Made by a program: the position numbers and the translations under genes. DNA of 20,556 nt. Origin: VGDP01 sp964530335. GTDB taxonomy: Bacteria > Pseudomonadota > Alphaproteobacteria > SP197. Positions 1 to 7,985 of the stretch are shown here, piece after piece (positions within the stretch are counted from its first letter, which is position 1; every line of letters starts with the position of its first letter). The notes below the pieces were generated by a model. That model ran no database searches. It was not told the DNA's origin and saw nothing but the letters and a program-made list of their open reading frames with translations. The stretch is from positions 1 to 20,556 of the forward strand of contig CAZGYG010000054.1 in assembly GCA_964530335.1 (NCBI GenBank), given 5' to 3'.

Positions 1-1
1 C

Positions 2-658
2 GGCGGCGACCGCGATCTGGTCGAGATCGTCGGGCTCAGCCTGCGGGTCAGCCTGAGCGCGGTCGGGCTCGCCGCGCTGATCGGGCTGCCCGCCGGCGCG
101 CTCCTCGCGCTCTACGCCTTTCCCGGCCGCGCCGTCGTGGTCGCCGGGCTCAACACCCTGATGGGCCTGCCCCCGGTGGTCGTCGGCCTGGTCGTCTACC
201 TGGCGCTTTCGCGTTCAGGCCCGCTCGGGGTGCTCGGGCTCCTGTTCACGCCCGACGCGATGATCGCTGCCCAGTTTCTGTTGGTCGTGCCGATCATCAC
301 GGCGCTCGGCCGCCAGGTCGTCGGCGACCTGTGGGCCGAGATGCGCGAGCAGCTCGTCTCGCTCGGCGCCAGCCGGGCCCGCGCGGTGCCCACCCTGCTG
401 TGGGACGCGCGGCTCAGCCTGGTGACCGTCGTGCTCGCGGGTTTCGGCCGGGCCAGCGCCGAGGTCGGCGCGGTGATGATCGTGGGCGGCAACATCGACC
501 ACGCGACGCGGGTGATGACCACGGCCATCGCCCTGGAGACCAGCAAGGGCGAGCTGGTGAACGCGCTCGCGCTCGGCGTCGTGTTGCTCGCCCTGGCGCT
601 GGCGGTCAACGGCGCCGCGGCGGCGCTCGGCACGGCCACCCGGCCGGCGGGGACGTGA
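2..658 (+). CDS. tupB: Tungstate ABC transporter permease TupB (5' end missing)
   Basis: This is the inner-membrane channel subunit of a tungstate importer, working with TupC (ATPase) and TupA (periplasmic binding protein). The reading frame is open from base 2, so the N-terminus lies outside the window; 218 residues are visible. They are mostly hydrophobic membrane segments. A cytoplasmic loop reading EQLVSLGASRARAVPTLLWD fits the EAA motif that docks on the ATPase. The stretch GRASAEVGAVMIVGGNI followed by RVMTTAIALETSKGE is typical of TupB-type permeases. The stop codon is 3 bp before the tupC start, so the genes are co-transcribed. The family call rests on these motifs and on the neighbouring tupA. 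Molybdate or sulfate permeases are the alternative, but the TupA partner argues against them. Confidence 0.88.
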   Translation, partial: GGDRDLVEIVGLSLRVSLSAVGLAALIGLPAGALLALYAFPGRAVVVAGLNTLMGLPPVVVGLVVYLALSRSGPLGVLGLLFTPDAMIAAQFLLVVPIITALGRQVVGDLWAEMREQLVSLGASRARAVPTLLWDARLSLVTVVLAGFGRASAEVGAVMIVGGNIDHATRVMTTAIALETSKGELVNALALGVVLLALALAVNGAAAALGTATRPAGT

Positions 659-660
659 CC

Positions 661-1374
661 ATGGCGTCGACCCTGCCGCTCGTGCTCGAGGACGTGAGCT
701 ATCGGATCGCCGCCGCCGTGCCCGTCGCCGGCATCACGGTCACGCTCGACCACGGCCCGCGCACCATCGTGCTCGGCCCCAACGGCGCGGGGAAAAGCGT
801 ATTCCTGCGCCTGTGCCACGGTCTCGTGCGGCCGAGCTCGGGACGGGTGCGCTGGAACGGCGGCGACGACGCGGCGCGCCGGCGCCAGGCCATGGTGTTC
901 CAGCGTCCCGTGCTGCTCCGCCGCTCGGCGCTCGGGAACGTGGCCTACGCGCTGGCGCTGCGCGGCCACGGCCGGGACCAGCGACGGCGGTTGGCCCTGG
1001 CCGCGCTCGCGCGCGTCGGGCTCGGCGCGCTGGCCGATCGCCCGGCGCGCGTGCTCTCCGCCGGCGAGCAGCAGCGGCTGGCGCTCGCCCGCGCCTGGGC
1101 CACCGAGCCCGAAGTCCTGTTCCTCGACGAGCCCACCGCCAACCTCGACCCCGCCGCGACCCGCCTGATCGAGGCGGCGATCGGCGCCATCGCTGCCTCG
1201 GGCACCAAGATCGTCATGACCACCCACGACCTCGGCCAGGCGCGGCGTCTGGCCGACGAGATCCTGTTCCTGCACAACGGCCGGCTCGTCGAGCACGGCC
1301 CGGCCGAAGCCTTCTTCGCCGGCCCGCGCACCGCCGAGGCCGCCGCTTTCCTCAAGGGAGACCTGACATGGTAA
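661..1374 (+). CDS. tupC: Tungstate ABC transporter ATP-binding protein TupC
   Basis: This cytoplasmic ATPase powers tungstate uptake. The product is 237 residues, normal for a single ABC domain. Walker A is GPNGAGKS (39-46), the Q-loop lies near 81, the signature reads LSAGEQQR (132-139) in place of LSGGQ, Walker B with the D-loop is VLFLDEPTANLD (152-163), and the H-loop histidine is 189. The ATG at 661 gives a start just before the first beta strand; a longer upstream frame reads only tupB out of frame and is rejected. The gene follows tupB by 2 bp and overlaps tupA by 7 bp, which indicates translational coupling. Substrate specificity is inferred from tupA, since ATPases alone do not show it. 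Confidence 0.93.
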   Translation: MASTLPLVLEDVSYRIAAAVPVAGITVTLDHGPRTIVLGPNGAGKSVFLRLCHGLVRPSSGRVRWNGGDDAARRRQAMVFQRPVLLRRSALGNVAYALALRGHGRDQRRRLALAALARVGLGALADRPARVLSAGEQQRLALARAWATEPEVLFLDEPTANLDPAATRLIEAAIGAIAASGTKIVMTTHDLGQARRLADEILFLHNGRLVEHGPAEAFFAGPRTAEAAAFLKGDLTW

Positions 1375-2198
1375 TTCGTTCTTTCCTGGCGATCCTTGCG
1401 GCGTGCGTGGCGCTGGCCGCCGGAACCGCCCGGGCCGATGACGCGCCCTACATCACGCTGGCCTCGACGACCTCGACCGAGAACTCGGGGCTGTTCGGCT
1501 GGCTCCTGCCCAAGTTCACCGAGGCGACCGGGATCGAGGTGCGGGTGGTGGCGGTCGGCACCGGCGCCGCGCTCAAGCTCGGCGAAACCGGCGACGTGGA
1601 CGTGGTCCTGGTCCATGCGAGAAAAGCGGAGGACGAATTCGTCGCCGCCGGTTTCGGCGTCGATCGGCGCGACGTCATGGCCAACGACTTCGTCATCGTC
1701 GGCCCGACGACGGACCCGGCGACGATCGGCGGAAGCCGCGACGCGCCGGCCGCGCTGGCGCGCATCGCCGGCGCGGGGGCGATCTTCGTTTCGCGCGGCG
1801 ACGACAGCGGCACCCACAAGGCGGAGCTCGCGTTGTGGCGCGATTCGGGCATCGACCCCAAGCCCGCCTCGGGCCAGTGGTACCGCGAGACGGGCGCGGG
1901 CATGGGCGAAACGCTCAACACGGCGGCCGGGCTCGATGGCTACGCCCTGACCGACCGGGCGACCTGGGCCAGCTTCAAGAACCGGGGCAATCTGGTCCTG
2001 CTGGTCGAGGGCGACCCGCGCCTGGTCAATCCCTACGGCGTCATCCTGGTCAACCCGGAACGGCACCCCCACGTCAAGGTCAAGGAGGCCAAGACGTTCA
2101 TGGACTGGTTGACCGGCGGCGCCGGTCGCGCAGCCATCGCCAATTTCCGCATCGACGGCGAACAGGTGTTCTTCCCGGCGCCGCCGGAAGGGTCGTAG
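1368..2198 (+). CDS. tupA: Tungstate-binding periplasmic protein TupA
   Basis: This periplasmic solute-binding protein delivers tungstate to TupBC. The product is 276 residues, with a signal peptide of about 23 residues ending in an A-R-A cleavage motif. The mature protein begins with the oxyanion-binding region ITLASTTSTENSGLFGWL, which fits the TTTS-type motif of TupA. Further TupA hallmarks are DVDVVLVHARKAED, MANDFVIVGP, SRGDDSGTHKAEL and GLDGYALTDRATW. The ATG at 1368 overlaps the last 7 bp of tupC and places the signal peptide correctly. Gene order here is B-C-A, with the binding protein last, whereas many tup operons list A first. The motif set makes ModA or PstS unlikely. Tungstate is used by W-dependent enzymes such as some formate dehydrogenases and aldehyde oxidoreductases; none is in this window. 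Confidence 0.93.
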   Translation: MVIRSFLAILAACVALAAGTARADDAPYITLASTTSTENSGLFGWLLPKFTEATGIEVRVVAVGTGAALKLGETGDVDVVLVHARKAEDEFVAAGFGVDRRDVMANDFVIVGPTTDPATIGGSRDAPAALARIAGAGAIFVSRGDDSGTHKAELALWRDSGIDPKPASGQWYRETGAGMGETLNTAAGLDGYALTDRATWASFKNRGNLVLLVEGDPRLVNPYGVILVNPERHPHVKVKEAKTFMDWLTGGAGRAAIANFRIDGEQVFFPAPPEGS

Positions 2199-2277
2199 CC
2201 GGCGGTACAGCCTTCTGTTACGCCAGGGCGGCGCGTCGGGTACGATGACGCGACGCTGCGGCCGAGGCGAGTGCAGA

Positions 2278-3990
2278 ATGGCGGTCGGCGAAAGCCCCAC
2301 CGAAGCGGCGGAATCGGGCACGCGCGTTGCCCTGCGGTGGTCGCTGCGCCTCAGAATCCTGATCATCGCGGTCGGCTTCACGACCGCGATATCGGCCGCG
2401 CTCGCCACCTTCATTACCCTCGAATTCAAGGACGCGGTCGAAGAATCGGTGCTGCACGAGGGCGTGCTGTTTTCGGACTCGCTGGAAGCCAGCATCACCG
2501 AGCCTACCCGCCGCGCCGACTACCGCGCCGTTCAGGACCAGATCGACCGCATGATGGCGATCCGCGACGAGAACGACGTCGAGGTCAACGTCATCATCCT
2601 CGACGGCTCGTCGTCCGAGATCGTCGCCAGCAACGACCCGTTGAACGTCGAGGCGACCGACGACGAGGAGCACGAGGCGCTCGTGGCCTCGCTCGAGTTC
2701 GACAGCCCCGTCGTCACGATCGACGTCGAGAGCGCCGACATCGACCCGGACGACGATCCGACCAAGCGGTTCGACCCCACGCATCCGGACTACTATTTCC
2801 GGCCGGGCGTCCGGTTCGTCAGCATCACGACGCCGCTGTTAGACGGCCAGCGCAAGATCGGCAGCATCAACTCCAAGTACTCGCTGAAGTTCCTGGACGA
2901 GACGCTGGACGCGATTTTCTGGCGCACCGGCGCCGCCATGGCGTTCGGACTGCTGCTGCTGTCGATCGGCATCGCCTCGCTGCTCGACCGGCAGTTGTTC
3001 CGGCCGCTGAAGCGGGTGACCGAGAACATCCTTCAGTTCGGCCTGGGCCGGCTCGCGGGCGACATTCCGGCGGCCGAGCGGCGCGACGAGATCGGCACCC
3101 TGGTCAAGGAGTTCAACGGAATGGTCCGGCGGATTCGCGCCGCCGAAGGCTCGTTGTCGGCCGCTGCCAGGTCGCTCGAGGACAAGAACCGGATGCTCGA
3201 GGGTCTGTCGCGGAAGCTGGGCAAGTACCTGTCGCCGCAGGTCTACCAGTCGATCTTCAGCGGCCGGCGCACGGTGGAGCTGCGGACCGAGCGCAAGCGC
3301 CTGACCATCTTCTTCAGCGACATCGTGGAATTCACCCAGACCACGGAGGAGTTGCAACCCGAGGACGTGACGCACCTCCTGAACTCCTATTTCGCCGAGA
3401 TGTCGCTGATCGCGCTGGAGCACGGCGCCACCATCGACAAGTTCATCGGCGACGCCATGCTGATCTTCCTCGGGGACCCCGAGACGAAGGGCGTCGCCGA
3501 GGACGCCAAGACCTGCGTGCGCATGGCCATCGCCATGCAACGCAAGATGTCGGACTTGCAGGAACGCTGGCGCCGGGAAGGCTACGAAAAGCCGTTCCGC
3601 ATGCGGGTCGGCGTCAACACCGGCTACTGCAACGTCGGCAATTTCGGCAGCGACGACCGCATGGATTACACGATCATCGGTGGCGCGGTGAACCTCGCGG
3701 CACGGTTGCAAGCGGCGGCGAATCCAGGGGAGATCATCCTGTCCTACGAGACCTACGCCCTGGTGCGGGACGAAGTCACGGTCGAGGAACGCGAACCCAT
3801 CCGGGTCAAGGGCATCGGCAAGCCGATCCGCACCTACGCGATCAAGCCGCTCGAGGAGGCGGCGCGGCAGGAGGCCGGGGCCGGTCCGGTCGGCGTGTCC
3901 GACATCGATCTCTCCAGGCTCAGCACCATGACCAAGGAGGAGGCGCTGGAAGTGCTCGCGCGCATCACCAAGCAACTGGAGGAACGGTAG
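2278..3990 (+). CDS. Membrane class III adenylate cyclase with periplasmic sensor and HAMP domain
   Basis: This enzyme is predicted to make cAMP from ATP in response to a periplasmic signal. Counting from the ATG at 2278 (570 aa), it has TM1 near 26-48, an acidic periplasmic domain near 50-215, TM2 near 219-236, HAMP near 237-290 and a short coiled-coil linker. The cyclase homology domain covers about 340-520. Metal-binding aspartates are D348 (FFSDIVEF) and D392 (FIGDAML). The base-selecting pair K388/T465 fits adenine rather than guanine. N472 and R476, in AVNLAARLQ, are the transition-state pair, so the enzyme should be active. A tail of about 45 residues follows. An in-frame ATG at 2245 would add 11 residues; 2278 has the better purine-rich upstream spacing. 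The gene lies 79 bp after tupA with no clear terminator between them, and whether it is co-transcribed is unknown. Confidence 0.9.
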   Translation: MAVGESPTEAAESGTRVALRWSLRLRILIIAVGFTTAISAALATFITLEFKDAVEESVLHEGVLFSDSLEASITEPTRRADYRAVQDQIDRMMAIRDENDVEVNVIILDGSSSEIVASNDPLNVEATDDEEHEALVASLEFDSPVVTIDVESADIDPDDDPTKRFDPTHPDYYFRPGVRFVSITTPLLDGQRKIGSINSKYSLKFLDETLDAIFWRTGAAMAFGLLLLSIGIASLLDRQLFRPLKRVTENILQFGLGRLAGDIPAAERRDEIGTLVKEFNGMVRRIRAAEGSLSAAARSLEDKNRMLEGLSRKLGKYLSPQVYQSIFSGRRTVELRTERKRLTIFFSDIVEFTQTTEELQPEDVTHLLNSYFAEMSLIALEHGATIDKFIGDAMLIFLGDPETKGVAEDAKTCVRMAIAMQRKMSDLQERWRREGYEKPFRMRVGVNTGYCNVGNFGSDDRMDYTIIGGAVNLAARLQAAANPGEIILSYETYALVRDEVTVEEREPIRVKGIGKPIRTYAIKPLEEAARQEAGAGPVGVSDIDLSRLSTMTKEEALEVLARITKQLEER

Positions 3991-4015
3991 CAGCCTGCCG
4001 ACAAACCCTCGGCGT

Positions 4016-4118
4016 CGTCATCGCGAGGACGCGTAGCGTCCGTGGCGATCCAGGGCAGCAGCGGACATCGGCAGGATTCTGGGTTGCCGCGTCGGGCTTC
4101 GCCCTCCTCGCAACGACG
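4016..4118. repeat. REP/BIME-like inverted repeat between convergent genes
   Basis: Two arms face each other: 4016-4054 begins CGTCATCGCGAGGA, and the reverse complement of 4080-4118 begins CGTCGTTGCGAGGA. They agree along most of about 39 bp, both ending in a GGCRAYCCAG-type block. Each arm also folds on itself. The left has GGACGC-gta-GCGTCC (4027-4041, a perfect 6-bp stem), and the right has GGGC-ttc-GCCC (4094-4104). The internal stem bases differ between arms but stay paired, as expected of an element kept as RNA or DNA structure. It fills the gap between two convergent genes, the usual place for REP elements, and may act as a bidirectional terminator or mRNA stabiliser. I recall similar GTCATTGCGAGGA repeats being common in proteobacteria, but could not check this. 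Confidence 0.75.
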
Positions 4119-4143
4119 TCGTCGGGGGCTCTTCAACACCCTG

Positions 4144-5169
4144 CTACTTCCCCGCGAGCGCCGCGAACAGGCCGAGGAACGCGGAAACAACCTTGCCCTC
4201 GCTGTAGGCCGCGTCGTGGGCCGCGCGCCCGGCGGCAGCCAGACGGCCCGCGAGGTCGGTATCGCCGAGCACGCGGTCCAGCGCCGCCGCCAGGGCCCCG
4301 GCATCGTCGACGTCGACGAGCAGGCCATCGATGCCATCGGCGATGAGCTCGGCCGGGCCGGCGGCGCGCGCGGCGACCACCGGCACGCCGTGCGCCCAGG
4401 CCTCGATCACGACGTTGCCGAAGGGCTCGCGGCGCGACGGGCAGACCAGGACATCGGCGGCGGCCAGCAGCGCCGCCACGTCGTCGCGCCAGCCGAGGAA
4501 CCTCACGCGATCGGCGACCCCCAGCCGGGCCGCGAGCCGCGCGAGATCATCGCGCAGCGGCCCGTCGCCGGCGAGCCACAGGATTGCGCGGGGCAGCGCC
4601 GGAAGCGCCGACAGCGCCACATCGAACGCCTTGTTCGGGTGCAGCCGCCCAAGCGCAAGGATGACCGGCGCGTCGGCGGCGGTCGCCAGCGTCGAACGCG
4701 CGACCGGCGACGCCGGCGTCGCGTCGACGAAGTTCGGGATGTGGTGGACACGGGAGTCGCCCCAGCCTTGGCCGATCGCCCAGGCCCGAAGCCCCTTGGT
4801 GTTGACCACGAGGTGATCGGCGCGGCGGTAGCGCCGCAGGTCGTAAGGCCCACCGAGCCGCGCCAAATGCACGGAGTGGCCGCGCGGACAGGCGACGGTC
4901 GCGCGCGTCATCCAGGTCATCACCACGTCCGGCCGCCAATCGGCGACGGCGCGGCGAAAGCGCGGGCGCGTCGCCAGATCGAGCGGTCCCCCGAAGCGGG
5001 CAGCGGAAACCGGGATGCCCGCGGCCGCCAGCGCGGCCAGGCGCGCCGGATCGGGACGAACGAGCGCGCGCTGGTCGAGCCCGCGCCTGGCGAGCGCCGT
5101 GACGAGCCGGACGAAGAACGCCTCGGCGCCGCCATGCGGCGAACCCGCCATGGCCTGGAGCACGCGCAC
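4144..5169 (-). CDS. Glycosyltransferase family 4 (GT-B fold)
   Basis: This is a retaining sugar transferase, probably acting in the cytoplasm on a lipid-linked glycan such as LPS core or O-chain. The product is 341 residues. It opens with a GT4-type glycine-rich N-terminus (SPHGGAEAFF, 10-19). It carries the linker strand LALGRLHPNK (171-180) and the C-terminal E-x7-E nucleotide-sugar motif EPFGNVVIE (E248, E256), followed by GVPVVAARAAGPAELI. It starts with GTG at 5169, only 3 bp after the stop of the preceding GT2 gene; no better upstream start exists without running into that gene. It is the last gene of a four-transferase operon. Donor and acceptor sugars cannot be read from the sequence. 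Confidence 0.9.
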   Translation of the reverse strand: MRVLQAMAGSPHGGAEAFFVRLVTALARRGLDQRALVRPDPARLAALAAAGIPVSAARFGGPLDLATRPRFRRAVADWRPDVVMTWMTRATVACPRGHSVHLARLGGPYDLRRYRRADHLVVNTKGLRAWAIGQGWGDSRVHHIPNFVDATPASPVARSTLATAADAPVILALGRLHPNKAFDVALSALPALPRAILWLAGDGPLRDDLARLAARLGVADRVRFLGWRDDVAALLAAADVLVCPSRREPFGNVVIEAWAHGVPVVAARAAGPAELIADGIDGLLVDVDDAGALAAALDRVLGDTDLAGRLAAAGRAAHDAAYSEGKVVSAFLGLFAALAGK

Positions 5170-5172
5170 GGC

Positions 5173-5925
5173 TCAGCCGGGCCGGTCGAGCCGCGCCTTG
5201 AGGTGCGCGAGCAGCGGATAGAGCCCGGCGCACAGCGCGTTAAGGAAACCGAGCGCCCCTTCCCGGTAGCCCCGGCGCACGAGGTAGAGCTTGAGGAACC
5301 GGGAGAAAAACCGGCGCACGTTGCCGGCGAGCGTGCCGATGTTCCCGGATTCGCGCAGGTCCGCCGCGCGCGCCGTGGTGTAGCGGTCGAGCCGGCGCAT
5401 CAGGTCGGCCACGTCACGGCCCATCAGGTGGATCATCGGGCTGGCGAGCCGACCGCCGGGGCCGCCGAGCTCGACGGCGGGATGAACCCGCGCGTCGCCC
5501 CAGCGCTTGCAGCCCTTGGCGAACAGCCGGACCGTCGCCGCCACGCCCCACGAGGCGCCCCAGCCGTAGCGCACCAGCCGGTCGCCGACGTAGTTGCGGT
5601 AGGGCACCAGGTAATGCCCGGGCCCATCGCGCCGGGCGATCTCGCGCACCTCGGCGGCCAGCTCGGGCGTGACGCGCTCGTCGGCGTCGACCTCGAGAAT
5701 CCAGGCGCCGCGGCAGGCCTCGATGCCGGCGTTGCGGCGGGCGCCTTCCCGCGGCCACGCCCCTTCCAGGACGCGGTCGGTGAAACGCTCGGCGATACGC
5801 CGGCTGTCGTCGGTGGTGCGATCGAGCACGACGACGATCTCGTCGGCGAAGCCGAGACAGCCCAGGCAATCGGCGAGCTGGGCCGCCTCGTCGCGTGCCA
5901 CGACCAGGGCGGAAAGCCGGATCAC
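5173..5925 (-). CDS. Glycosyltransferase family 2, WaaE/KdtX-like
   Basis: This is an inverting transferase with a GT-A fold. The product is 250 residues, the usual size for the WaaE/KdtX-like group that adds sugars to LPS core. It shows LSALVVARDEAAQLADCL (4-21), FADEIVVVLD (26-35), then EVDADERVTPELA (78-90), which contains the DxD-type metal and nucleotide-sugar site. The C-terminal half holds the group's RFLKLYLVRRGYREG (209-223) and ends with a short hydrophobic helix that may touch the membrane. The usual DSGSTDDT segment reads LDRTTDDS here. Start is GTG at 5925, overlapping the stop of the upstream heptosyltransferase-like gene in a GTGA junction, which suggests translational coupling. 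The sugar transferred is unknown. Confidence 0.88.
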   Translation of the reverse strand: MIRLSALVVARDEAAQLADCLGCLGFADEIVVVLDRTTDDSRRIAERFTDRVLEGAWPREGARRNAGIEACRGAWILEVDADERVTPELAAEVREIARRDGPGHYLVPYRNYVGDRLVRYGWGASWGVAATVRLFAKGCKRWGDARVHPAVELGGPGGRLASPMIHLMGRDVADLMRRLDRYTTARAADLRESGNIGTLAGNVRRFFSRFLKLYLVRRGYREGALGFLNALCAGLYPLLAHLKARLDRPG

Positions 5926-6839
5926 GACTCGAGCAGCCGGTTACACGCGGCCAGCACCGGGGCGACCTCGAGGCTGGTCATCAGCGACGGCGTGGTGCGG
6001 CGGTCATAGCCCGGCGGGAACAGTTGCTCGTAGGGGATCGGCGTACAGACCGCGACGGCGCGGGCGCCGCGCGGCCCATAGTGCTCCACCCGGCTCGGGC
6101 CGAACAGACCGACGGTCGGCGCGCCCGCCGCCGCGGCCAAGTGCATCAGCCCCGAATCGTTGCCGACGAACAGGGCCGCGCGCGCGAGCACCGCGGCGGC
6201 CTCGAGCGGCGTCGTGCGCCCGACCAGATCGTGCGCGCCCGGCAGCGCCGCGGCGATCGCGTCGGCCGTTTCGCCGGGACCGCCCAGGACCGCGACGCGC
6301 GCACCGGCGAGCGCGCCGCCCGGCCCGGTGAGCGCGCGCGCCAGCGCGACAAACCGGTCGGCCGGCCAGACCTTGCCCGGCCAGTTCGCGGTCGGCCCGA
6401 GCGCGAGAAAGGGTGTGTCCGGCACCAGCGCCGCGCCGGCCGCCAAGTCGTCTGCCGCCAGCCGCAGCACGGGCTCGGCCGGCGCCAGCCCGAGCGCGGC
6501 CGCGAGCGCCTCGAGCCGATGCCCCGGCACCGGCCGATAGACCCGACGTTCGCGCGCGCGGAGAAGGAACCCGAGCGCCGAACCGCGCAGATCGCACACG
6601 GCGCGCCAATGGGTGCCGACCGTGGCGCCCCAGAGCCCGACCCAGTGCAGCCCGAACCGGCGCTTGACCACCGCGATCCGCCACTCGATCCCCGGCACGT
6701 TGGCGAACAGCGGCAGGGCGAGCGGGCTACACGCCAGCGTCAGCCGCGCGCCATCGGCGATCAGCCGCTCGACCAGCCCGGTCACGAGCACGCCATCGCC
6801 CACGCGCGACGGCCCGATCAGCAGGACGCGCCCGTCCAA
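5922..6839 (-). CDS. Glycosyltransferase family 9 (heptosyltransferase-like)
   Basis: This enzyme is predicted to transfer heptose or a related sugar onto LPS inner core. With a TTG start at 6839 it is 305 residues, somewhat short for the family. The N-terminus VLLIGPSRVGDGVLVTGLVERL fits the GT9 pattern with its conserved Gly-Asp. The C-terminal half has GPTANWPGKVWP (148-159) and FVGNDSGLMHLAAAAG (224-239), the GT9 signature around the ADP-heptose site. The open frame continues far upstream to 7364, but that part is out of frame with the preceding glycosyltransferase gene and is not real. No ATG or GTG exists between the upstream stop at 6847 and the family motif, so TTG is the best start; its ribosome site is weak. 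The stop overlaps the next gene by 4 bp. Confidence 0.85.
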   Translation of the reverse strand: MDGRVLLIGPSRVGDGVLVTGLVERLIADGARLTLACSPLALPLFANVPGIEWRIAVVKRRFGLHWVGLWGATVGTHWRAVCDLRGSALGFLLRARERRVYRPVPGHRLEALAAALGLAPAEPVLRLAADDLAAGAALVPDTPFLALGPTANWPGKVWPADRFVALARALTGPGGALAGARVAVLGGPGETADAIAAALPGAHDLVGRTTPLEAAAVLARAALFVGNDSGLMHLAAAAGAPTVGLFGPSRVEHYGPRGARAVAVCTPIPYEQLFPPGYDRRTTPSLMTSLEVAPVLAACNRLLES

Positions 6840-6846
6840 GGCGTGC

Positions 6847-7872
6847 TCACGCGGCCAGGGCCTCGAACTCGGCGGCGACCGCGTCCCAATCGCGACCGCG
6901 CTGCAGCGAACGGCAATCGCGGCTGCGCACCGAGAACACGGAATCGTCGTTGAGCAGAAGGACCGCGCAGTTGGCGAACGCCTCGTCGTCGGGCACCAAG
7001 TAGCCGGTGCGCGCGTCGCGCACGCGCTCCGGCACCGCGCCCAGCTTGCGCCCGACCGCCGGCAGCCCCGTCGCCTGGCTCTCGGCCAGGGTCGCGGCGT
7101 AGACCTCGTTGGCGTGGCCGGGATAGAGGTGGACGCGCGCCGTGCGGTACGCCTCGGCCATGTCCGGGTCGGCCAGCGGGCGGACAGCGCGCACGCCGGC
7201 GTCAGCCGCCTCGAGCACCGCGCCCAGCACGGGCCTGAGCTCGTTGGCGACATCGCCCCCGGCCGCCGCCGACGCCAGAGCGGCGGAGTAGACCAACAGT
7301 TCCGCATCCGCCACGCGCGGCCGGATGGCGCGGGTCCACAGGGCGATAAGCCAATCGAGGTCATTGCGCGGATGGGTCGTGACGACCGCGCGCGGCGGGT
7401 GAAAGGGCGTCATCGGCCCGGCCTCGCGGTAGCAGAGCGCCACGCCCGGCGCCACGACCACCAGCCGATCAGGATCGCCCTGCCAGGTGCCCCGGTGGGT
7501 TTCGCCGTGGACCACGAGCTTCGACGCCGAATGCCGATCCAGCGCCTCGGCGTGGGCCGGCTCGGCCAGATAGTGCGCCGGGCCCGCGAGCCACAGCAGC
7601 CGGCGCACGGCACCCGGCACGAGGTCCAAGAGCGCCGGCCGGCGCACGGCGATGAGCAGGTCGCACGCCCCAGACGTGGCGCCGAGCGGCCGCCAGGCGA
7701 CCCCCGCGTGATCGACCGGGGCCGGTGTGCCATTGGCGACGGTCACGCGCTGGCCGCGCCGGGCGAGCGCCGCCGCCAGCCCGCAGACCGCCTTCGCGGC
7801 ACCATCGAGCGGCTGGTTGAGCGGCGTGGTACCGTCGAACGGGATCGAATCGTCGGCGATCACGATGTCCAT
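6847..7872 (-). CDS. Glycosyltransferase, GT4-like, first gene of the glycan operon
   Basis: The product is 341 residues. The N-terminal half is divergent: DDSIPFDGTTPLNQPLDG (7-24), where a sugar-transferase glycine loop is expected, then GLAAALARRGQRVTVAN. The C-terminal half is more recognisable, with VHLYPGHANEVYAATLAES holding an E-x7-E pattern (E256, E264), then GLPAVGRKLGAVPE and a GYLVPDDEAFA segment typical of GT4 enzymes. The last 30 residues are arginine-rich. ATG at 7872 is the first start of a four-gene minus-strand operon (this gene, GT9, GT2, GT4) whose members abut or overlap. It diverges from ygfZ across 113 bp that should hold both promoters. The fold is likely; the substrate cannot be named. 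Confidence 0.8.
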   Translation of the reverse strand: MDIVIADDSIPFDGTTPLNQPLDGAAKAVCGLAAALARRGQRVTVANGTPAPVDHAGVAWRPLGATSGACDLLIAVRRPALLDLVPGAVRRLLWLAGPAHYLAEPAHAEALDRHSASKLVVHGETHRGTWQGDPDRLVVVAPGVALCYREAGPMTPFHPPRAVVTTHPRNDLDWLIALWTRAIRPRVADAELLVYSAALASAAAGGDVANELRPVLGAVLEAADAGVRAVRPLADPDMAEAYRTARVHLYPGHANEVYAATLAESQATGLPAVGRKLGAVPERVRDARTGYLVPDDEAFANCAVLLLNDDSVFSVRSRDCRSLQRGRDWDAVAAEFEALAA

Positions 7873-7985
7873 GGCGACGCCATGTAACCGCTCACGGCCG
7901 CCGCTGCCAAGCCGTCCCCTTGCCGGGCCGGCCCCGGACGCTTAGGTCTGGACGGTGCGCAAACCCGGAGACGCCCTGGAGAGCC

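Noticed and set aside
1368..2198. TupA considered as a phosphate (PstS) or molybdate (ModA) binding protein
   Set aside because: The ASTTSTENSGL, MANDFVIVGP and SRGDDSGTHK segments are TupA-type.
196..2498. Long open frames on the minus strand opposite the tup operon and the cyclase
   Set aside because: They are Arg/Ala/Gly/His-rich shadow frames produced by high GC, with no domain, and they lie opposite genes with clear motifs.
4042..6009. Plus-strand open frame of 655 codons opposite the glycosyltransferases
   Set aside because: It begins in the inverted repeat and has low-complexity Arg/Gly/Pro content; the minus strand holds overlapping GT4 and GT2 genes with family motifs.
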